Shown here: in pieces, positions 59,201-64,000 of the stretch | How positions within the stretch are numbered: the stretch's first letter is position 1 | How the letters are laid out: each line of letters begins with the position of its first letter | Source: Alicyclobacillus tolerans | GTDB taxonomy: Bacteria > Bacillota > Bacilli > Alicyclobacillales > Alicyclobacillaceae | DNA length: 64,000 nt | Assembly (NCBI RefSeq): GCF_900142255.1 | Contig: NZ_FRAF01000006.1 | Coordinates: 62,001 to 126,000, forward strand | Reading direction: 5' to 3' | Position numbers and translations under genes: made by a program | The notes under the pieces: model-generated | What the model was told of the DNA's origin: nothing | Databases searched by the model: none | The model's input: the letters and a program-made list of their open reading frames with translations, nothing else

Positions 59201-59683
59201 TTACTCCTGAGCCAATGACCTGACAACTTCCAGAACTTTGTCAGCGTGACCATCCACGCGAACGCGCCGAAAAACTTTCGCTATTTTGCCTTCCGAGTCG
59301 ATGACAAACGTTGTCCTTTCTAAACCAATGGTCTTTTTCCCATACATGTTTTTCTCACGAATTACACCATATGCATTGCAAACTGTTTCATCAGGATCGG
59401 ACAAAATCGGAAAATTAAGTTGATATTTCTCGCTGAATTTTTCATGAGATTGCACATTATCACGAGAAATACCGTAGATTTTAGCCCCAATTGCAGAGAA
59501 TTGGCCTGCTAAATCGCGAAAAGCACACGCTTCCTTTGTACAACCTGGTGTATCGTCTTTGGGGTAGAAGTAGAGCACCACCGGTTGTCCCATTAATTCA
59601 GACAGATGGACTGTCTCTCCATATTGATTCGGCAAAGAAAAATCAGGAGCATCCATGCCAGGTTTTAAATCGACAACGTCCAT
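59201..59683 (-). CDS. bcp: Thioredoxin-dependent thiol peroxidase (Bcp family)
   Basis: 160 residues from an ATG with GGAGAAGTG upstream. Peroxidatic Cys48 and resolving Cys53 lie in DTPGCTKEACAFRD, the five-residue spacing of two-cysteine Bcp proteins. It reduces peroxides using thioredoxin. The start is four bases after the stop of the SpeA-like gene, so the two are co-transcribed. Confidence 0.94.
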   Translation of the reverse strand: MDVVDLKPGMDAPDFSLPNQYGETVHLSELMGQPVVLYFYPKDDTPGCTKEACAFRDLAGQFSAIGAKIYGISRDNVQSHEKFSEKYQLNFPILSDPDETVCNAYGVIREKNMYGKKTIGLERTTFVIDSEGKIAKVFRRVRVDGHADKVLEVVRSLAQE

Positions 59684-59687
59684 ACTC

Positions 59688-61142
59688 TCACTTCTCCTTT
59701 ACAACTTTTAAAGTGCGAATTTCCGGATCATCAGGTCCTTGAACAGGAAGACCGGCTCTCAGATTGGCTTCAATATATTGGAGGCTTTCCCGGGTAATCG
59801 ACTCACCCGGCATCAGTATTGGAATACCCGGCGGGTAAACCATAATCATTTCAGCAATAATTCTGCCTTCCGACGCTTCAATGGGCACCACTTCTGTCGC
59901 CGCATAAAAAGCTGAACGCGGTGGCATACAGAGTGTTGTCTCAGGTGGTGTGCGAACTTCTAACGCTCGAGTTTGGCGACGCTCTTCATAGGTTGCGGAA
60001 ATATCCTCAAGGGCCAGAACCAGGCGCTCTACATCTTCTTCTGAATCTCCCCAAGAGAGAATGCAGAGGATGTTATAAAGATCGCTTAATTCTACCTCAA
60101 TGTTGTATTCTTCACGCAAAATACGTTCTACATCGTAACCTGACAACCCCAAATCTTTCACAGAAACGGTTAGTTTTGTAGGGTCAAAGGCAAATACCGC
60201 GCTATTGCCCGTCAGCGGACGAAGACAAGTGAGGCCGGGAATTTGATCGATTTTCTCACGGGCGTGATTGGCTAATTCGATGGCTCGTCCAATCGCTTCG
60301 TGTCCGTGAAGAAAAAGTTCACGGCGCGCCACATCCAATGAAGCGAGTAACAAATACGATGTAGAAGTTGTGGTGAGCATACTCAACACCACCTGGGCGT
60401 GACGTGCATCCACCATGCCTTCACGAATATTTAAGACACTTGACCCAATGAGACTGCCGCCTAACTTGTGTACACTTGTCGCCGCCATATCTGCTCCTGC
60501 CTGCATCGCGGAAATGGGTAACGCCTCATGAAAGGCGGTATGCACACCGTGTGCTTCATCCACCAATACTGCAACACCGTATTGATGCGCCAGCGATACA
60601 ATGCTTTCCAAATCTGCTGCCACACCGAAATAGGTGGGATTGATGACCACCAGAGCTTTGGCCTGCGGGTGCTGTTCTAAAGCGGAAGCGACTGTTTCCA
60701 GTGAAACGCCATGAGCTATGCCAAAATCGCGATCGACCACTGGTTGCAAAAAAACGGGACGAGCATCAGCTAGAATAATGGCCGTCAAGACAGATTTATG
60801 AACATTGCGCGGAACTAAAATGGTATCACCTGGTCCCACGACGCTCAGAACCATAGTCATAATAGCTGTGCTTGTCCCTTGTACTGAAAAGAGCGTCACA
60901 TCCGCACCAAAAGCTTGTGCGGCTAATTCCTGAGCCTGCTTGATTGCGCCTGTAGGTTGGTGCAAGTCATCCAAAGGGGCAATATTGACCAAATCTATAC
61001 TGAGCGCATTCTCACCAATAAACTCTCGAAATCGGCCTGCCATTCCCCTGCCACGCTTGTGACTGGGGATGTGAAATTGCGTAGGTTGACGCGATGCATG
61101 ATTGAGCAGCATATCAAAAAGCGGCGTATTGTCTTGGTTCAA
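59688..61142 (-). CDS. Orn/Lys/Arg decarboxylase family enzyme (SpeA-like)
   Basis: 484 residues from a TTG with AGGAGG eleven bases upstream. The PLP-dependent fold is of group III: FHIPSHKRGRG at the N-terminus, LFSVQGTSTAIMTM, DEAHGVHTAF (residues 195-204) and the PLP lysine 226 in TSVHKLGGSLIGSS. It resembles the roughly 490-residue B. subtilis SpeA arginine decarboxylase. Arginine, lysine or ornithine as substrate cannot be chosen by eye. Followed by bcp and the HesB-type gene. Confidence 0.9.
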   Translation of the reverse strand: MNQDNTPLFDMLLNHASRQPTQFHIPSHKRGRGMAGRFREFIGENALSIDLVNIAPLDDLHQPTGAIKQAQELAAQAFGADVTLFSVQGTSTAIMTMVLSVVGPGDTILVPRNVHKSVLTAIILADARPVFLQPVVDRDFGIAHGVSLETVASALEQHPQAKALVVINPTYFGVAADLESIVSLAHQYGVAVLVDEAHGVHTAFHEALPISAMQAGADMAATSVHKLGGSLIGSSVLNIREGMVDARHAQVVLSMLTTTSTSYLLLASLDVARRELFLHGHEAIGRAIELANHAREKIDQIPGLTCLRPLTGNSAVFAFDPTKLTVSVKDLGLSGYDVERILREEYNIEVELSDLYNILCILSWGDSEEDVERLVLALEDISATYEERRQTRALEVRTPPETTLCMPPRSAFYAATEVVPIEASEGRIIAEMIMVYPPGIPILMPGESITRESLQYIEANLRAGLPVQGPDDPEIRTLKVVKEK

Positions 61143-61166
61143 TGAAGAGAAAGCCTCCTAATGATT

Positions 61167-61637
61167 CTAATCACCGAGAGAAGTCATGGCCTCAAGAAAG
61201 GCAGGTTGTGCATGCTGCCACAAATCCGGGCGTACTTTTTGAAGATATTCAACAATTTTTTGCCGCGCTGCTTGTGGAACACCTGCCAAATTGACTTCAC
61301 CGCGCACAGCTTTTTCCATACCTTTGACTTGCTCAACAAGATTTTTGTACCCTACTTGAGCTTCTTTGTCCAGAAACAATTCAAATGGTTGGACACCGTA
61401 AAATCCTTGTCCTTCCGGAAAACGATGGAGCGTTATCCAAAGACCCAAGACTGTCCTGCCATTGGGGACCTCGGCACGATTCTGGACAAATTTAACTCCT
61501 GTTTCCAGACGGCTTTTTCCATGAATAGCGCCGTTGTCTATAAAAACTTCATCACCATCAAGAAAGAGTACGGACAATCCTCGCAATTGATCATCCGCAG
61601 CATGTTTGGTCGATCCGGTTAAGGAGAGCTTTTGCAC
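61167..61637 (-). CDS. YwhD family protein
   Basis: 156 residues from a GTG with AAGGGTG six bases upstream; an ATG at 61643 is closer to that site. The pattern AIHGKSRLETGVKFV, NRAEVPNGRTVLGLWITLHR and YKNLVEQVKGMEKA matches B. subtilis YwhD, of unknown function. It is 24 bases upstream of the SpeA-like gene and probably co-transcribed. Confidence 0.8.
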   Translation of the reverse strand: MQKLSLTGSTKHAADDQLRGLSVLFLDGDEVFIDNGAIHGKSRLETGVKFVQNRAEVPNGRTVLGLWITLHRFPEGQGFYGVQPFELFLDKEAQVGYKNLVEQVKGMEKAVRGEVNLAGVPQAARQKIVEYLQKVRPDLWQHAQPAFLEAMTSLGD

Positions 61638-61796
61638 ACCCATCACCCTTCAAAAATTGACGTTGTTCTCTACAGCTTTATTTTACATGCATACAAACAG
61701 CCTGTCACATGATGGAGAATGCGCCCAAAACCTGCATAGCCAAAAAGAAGTTGGGCAATGTAACTTTATCAGTCTGAACAAAGGATGGTTCAGCCC

Positions 61797-62432
61797 ATGT
61801 ATAAGCCAAAACTTTATATTTCCTTAATGTCGTTGGTTGGCAGTCTATTCTTCAGCACTTTTGCAAAGCCCGCCGTTCACGCGCAAGTTACGTATACCAT
61901 TACCAATACTGCAAAACCGAGTGTCATACGAGTAGCTATCCGCGAAAACAACCCTTGGGGAGAGCCTGACCCGCGAGGGCGAATACTTTATGTTCAGACC
62001 GTCCCCTTTGATCAGTATTGTCGAGATGTGCTGCCCAACGAATGGATTCCATCATGGAGTCCAGAAGCCTTAAAAGCAGGCGCCATGGCAGTCAAAATGT
62101 TTGCCTGGTACCATCATCTCCACCCAATTACATTGGATGGCTTTACATTTGACGTAGATAACACTGTCAATTTCCAAACTTTTCGATACTTGTCCAATCA
62201 GCCAGAAACTGATGCCGCGTTAAACGCCATTAAAAATTTAGCCTATGTGCAGCCGGACGGAACCATTATTGAACTAAATTATCGCGCAGGCATTCCCAAC
62301 AACCCCAACTGGCAATACCGCAATGCACAAAAGATGGCGCAATGGGGCTCAGAGTATTGGGCAGCCAAAGGACAAACTTATTTGCAAATTCTGCAATTTT
62401 ATTACATGAACCGCGCGTTACGAGGCTACTAA
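61797..62432 (+). CDS. Secreted SpoIID-domain protein
   Basis: 211 residues from an ATG with AAAGGATGG upstream. A signal peptide-like N-terminus (KLYISLMSLVGSLFFSTFAK, then AHA) is followed by the SpoIID/LytB core: VPFDQYCRDVLPNEWIPSW and SPEALKAGAMAVKMFAWYHH. The Glu of the NEW motif matches the SpoIID catalytic glutamate. SpoIID-type enzymes are lytic transglycosylases on denuded peptidoglycan. The protein has only one domain and is shorter than spore SpoIID (about 340). It pairs with the next gene (13-base gap). Confidence 0.82.
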   Translation: MYKPKLYISLMSLVGSLFFSTFAKPAVHAQVTYTITNTAKPSVIRVAIRENNPWGEPDPRGRILYVQTVPFDQYCRDVLPNEWIPSWSPEALKAGAMAVKMFAWYHHLHPITLDGFTFDVDNTVNFQTFRYLSNQPETDAALNAIKNLAYVQPDGTIIELNYRAGIPNNPNWQYRNAQKMAQWGSEYWAAKGQTYLQILQFYYMNRALRGY

Positions 62433-62445
62433 GGAGGTGTGAACA

Positions 62446-63150
62446 TTGTTTCGAAAAAAAACGTTTCAATATCAAATTTATCGCTTATTGATGAGCATGA
62501 GCGTGATAACGGCAGGCACTTTTTCAGCTAGCCCAACGGTAGCAGCAAACGAATTGCCTTCTTCCTTCCACAGTATAGAACAGGAAGTCAATAAGCTATG
62601 GGATGAAGACACACTTCCATGGTTGAAACAAATCGAACAATTAGGGACACCGAACAAGGAACAATCGTCCCTTCCATCCTCACAGTTGCCGAAACAACAG
62701 TTCACACCATCACAAAAAAGTACAGGCTCTGCTAAGTTAGCCAAATTGCGTGTGAGGGTTATTGACGGTCGAACATTGTCACCCATTTCAGGAGCGAAAG
62801 TGGTTTTAATTGAAACTGGAACACGCACCGTGACAGATAAAATGGGTTATACACCCTATTTCGACGCGCCTATCATTCGAAATCCAAAGTATTTCCCTCT
62901 CGTTGCTGAACTTCACGGTCAATTAGGTGTGATTGTTTACAAAAATGGTTATCACGATTCTGTGCATCTAGGCATTCGTATGCATGATGGTATAGATGCA
63001 CAAACCACCGTCTGGATGTACAAAATTTTACCTGGCGAAAGAATAGAACCTGTGTTGTATGAAGTACCCTACCATCATTTGTGGGTTCTGGAACTCGCAA
63101 ATCGTTTTCGGAGCAAAACTCAGCCTGGTGAAGGACCTGAGCGACCTTGA
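62446..63150 (+). CDS. Secreted protein of unknown function with carboxypeptidase-regulatory-like fold
   Basis: 234 residues from a TTG with an ideal AAGGAGGTG eight bases upstream. An N-terminal signal peptide (about 1-34, ending PTVAA) is followed by a low-complexity linker rich in Ser, Gln and Pro (about 65-95). The region from about 97 (LRVRVIDGRTLSPISGAKVV, TRTVTDKMGYTPYFDAP) has the strand pattern of carboxypeptidase-regulatory-like or transthyretin-like domains. Translated just after the SpoIID-like gene, it may form a spore or envelope module. I do not recognise the family. Confidence 0.72.
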   Translation: MFRKKTFQYQIYRLLMSMSVITAGTFSASPTVAANELPSSFHSIEQEVNKLWDEDTLPWLKQIEQLGTPNKEQSSLPSSQLPKQQFTPSQKSTGSAKLAKLRVRVIDGRTLSPISGAKVVLIETGTRTVTDKMGYTPYFDAPIIRNPKYFPLVAELHGQLGVIVYKNGYHDSVHLGIRMHDGIDAQTTVWMYKILPGERIEPVLYEVPYHHLWVLELANRFRSKTQPGEGPERP

Positions 63151-63192
63151 ATCTTGTTTGCTGAAAGTATTCTGCTTTCAAAATAAATTTTT

Positions 63193-63235
63193 TAAAACGG
63201 CGCTCTAGAACTAAAGTCCTCTAAGCGCCGTTCAA
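63193..63235. terminator. Bidirectional hairpin between secreted-protein and aminotransferase genes
   Basis: AACGGCGCT (63196-63204) and AGCGCCGTT (63224-63232) form a perfect 9-pair stem with a 19-base loop. On the minus strand it is followed by TTTTAAAAAATT, so it should end the aminotransferase transcript. Confidence 0.7.
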
Positions 63236-63307
63236 AATGTATGCTTAAAGATTATCAATACATTTTTACATGAAGAATGGAATATTCGTTTACTCTACCC
63301 TCATCAA

Positions 63308-64000
63308 TCAACCATTTTGATTCTGTATCATCCAATCCGCAATCCTGTGAGCTGCTTCCATTAAACGTTCTTCCCGATCAAGGAAACCGACTCGAACATA
63401 GCCTTCTCCATGTTGTCCGAACCCAACACCTGCTGCTACTGCTACTCCTTTTTCCTGCAATAGCCGCGATGCAAAATCAAGTGAAGAAATCCCTTCTGGG
63501 AGAGGAAGCCATCCAAAAAAAGTACCTTGGGGCGGCTTAGCGGAAATCCCTTTTTGGTGAAGCGCTAGGTAAAATGCATCACGACGCTTTTGATAAATCT
63601 CGGTACGTTGATGCACTTCATCTTGAGGACCCAGTAAAGCGGATTCCGCAGCCTTCTGAATAGCAGGGAATAGGGAAACGTATGCGTGATTATGATATAG
63701 CTTCAGTGCCGCAATCGCTTCTTTTTGTCCGACTGCAAATGCGACACGCCAACCTGCCATGTTATACGTTTTACTCAAGGTATAAATTTCAATACCACAA
63801 TCCCGTGCACCTTCGACTTCCAAAAAGGACATTGGGCGTATACTGTCAAAACCTATGGAAGCATAAGCAAAATCATGTACAACAAGCATCTTTCTGGACT
63901 GAGCCATGCGCACAACTTGCTCGAAAAGCGAACTATCTACCACAGCACCCGTAGGATTGGAAGGATAGTTCAAAAACATCAATTTTGCATCAGGTTCAGA
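63308..64000 (-). CDS. Class I/II aminotransferase, 5' part outside window
   Basis: The minus-strand frame runs in from the right edge with no start in the window; 230 residues of the C-terminal part are present. FLNYPSNPTGAVVD, VVHDFAYASIGFD, YTLSKTYNMAGWRVAFAVG with the PLP lysine, and the C-terminal FFGWLPLPEG and GYVRVGFLD are typical of aspartate-type aminotransferases such as the PatA or LL-diaminopimelate group. Substrate cannot be fixed from this part. Confidence 0.9.
   Translation of the reverse strand, partial: SEPDAKLMFLNYPSNPTGAVVDSSLFEQVVRMAQSRKMLVVHDFAYASIGFDSIRPMSFLEVEGARDCGIEIYTLSKTYNMAGWRVAFAVGQKEAIAALKLYHNHAYVSLFPAIQKAAESALLGPQDEVHQRTEIYQKRRDAFYLALHQKGISAKPPQGTFFGWLPLPEGISSLDFASRLLQEKGVAVAAGVGFGQHGEGYVRVGFLDREERLMEAAHRIADWMIQNQNG

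Noticed and set aside
1-64000. CRISPR arrays, insertion sequences, prophage or integrated elements
   Set aside because: No spaced direct repeats, transposase or integrase reading frames, or attachment-site duplications near the tRNA were seen.

Overview
The window looks like a chromosomal segment of a spore-forming, moderately low-GC Gram-positive bacterium of the Alicyclobacillus type. Three things point that way: a complete hopanoid locus whose squalene-hopene cyclase has 631 residues and the DxDD acid at 374-377 (as I recall for Alicyclobacillus acidocaldarius); Bacillus-type genes (lutABC, YwhD, YunC, YuiD, SpoIID-like); and strong purine-rich Shine-Dalgarno sites with very frequent TTG and GTG starts. 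I see no phage, insertion sequence or CRISPR array. All family names are by eye; no database search was possible.

Layout. 1-566: 5'-terminal part of an MFS exporter. 924-5123: an IclR-controlled 5-oxoproline (pyroglutamate) unit: regulator, two DUF969/DUF979 membrane proteins and 5-oxoprolinase subunits PxpB and PxpC, with tandem palindromic operators just downstream of a near-consensus promoter. 5308-13184: a glycogen-type glucan locus: NDP-sugar pyrophosphorylase, a GH57 branching enzyme fused to a GT4 glucan synthase, a DUF4912 protein and a GH15 glucoamylase without a signal peptide. 13411-19978: amino-acid permeases, a nitronate monooxygenase-like enzyme, a TRIC-type channel and a succinate-semialdehyde dehydrogenase; the second permease carries ARG-box-like operators. 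20251-23831: lutR-lutABC for L-lactate oxidation. 23862-33158: an L-rhamnose locus (DeoR regulator, isomerase, bifunctional aldolase/dehydrogenase, kinase, mutarotase, MFS transporter) plus a divergent fucose/arabinose isomerase-like gene.

33204-47300: the hopanoid locus. The minus-strand run, in transcription order, is an MFS-acyltransferase fusion, type 2 IPP isomerase, hpnH, hpnG, hpnA, shc, hpnC, hpnD and hpnE. Divergent on the plus strand are a UgtP/MGDG-synthase-like glycosyltransferase and hpnB. Together these should make squalene, cyclise it, add and trim the adenosyl side chain and glycosylate the product. The fused acyltransferase and the extra glycosyltransferase are the most promising undescribed parts: they could supply the acylated amino-sugar head group reported for hopanoids of this group (inference).

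47591-64000: a tRNA-Lys, an EAL protein, a 3D-domain secreted protein overlapping a DUF86 gene tail to tail, korAB ferredoxin oxidoreductase, and housekeeping genes (NUDIX, YuiD, M42 peptidase, YunC, GT2, DedA, HD hydrolase, HesB-type protein, Bcp peroxiredoxin, SpeA-like decarboxylase, YwhD). It closes with a SpoIID-like secreted protein paired with an unknown secreted protein, and an aminotransferase cut by the right edge.
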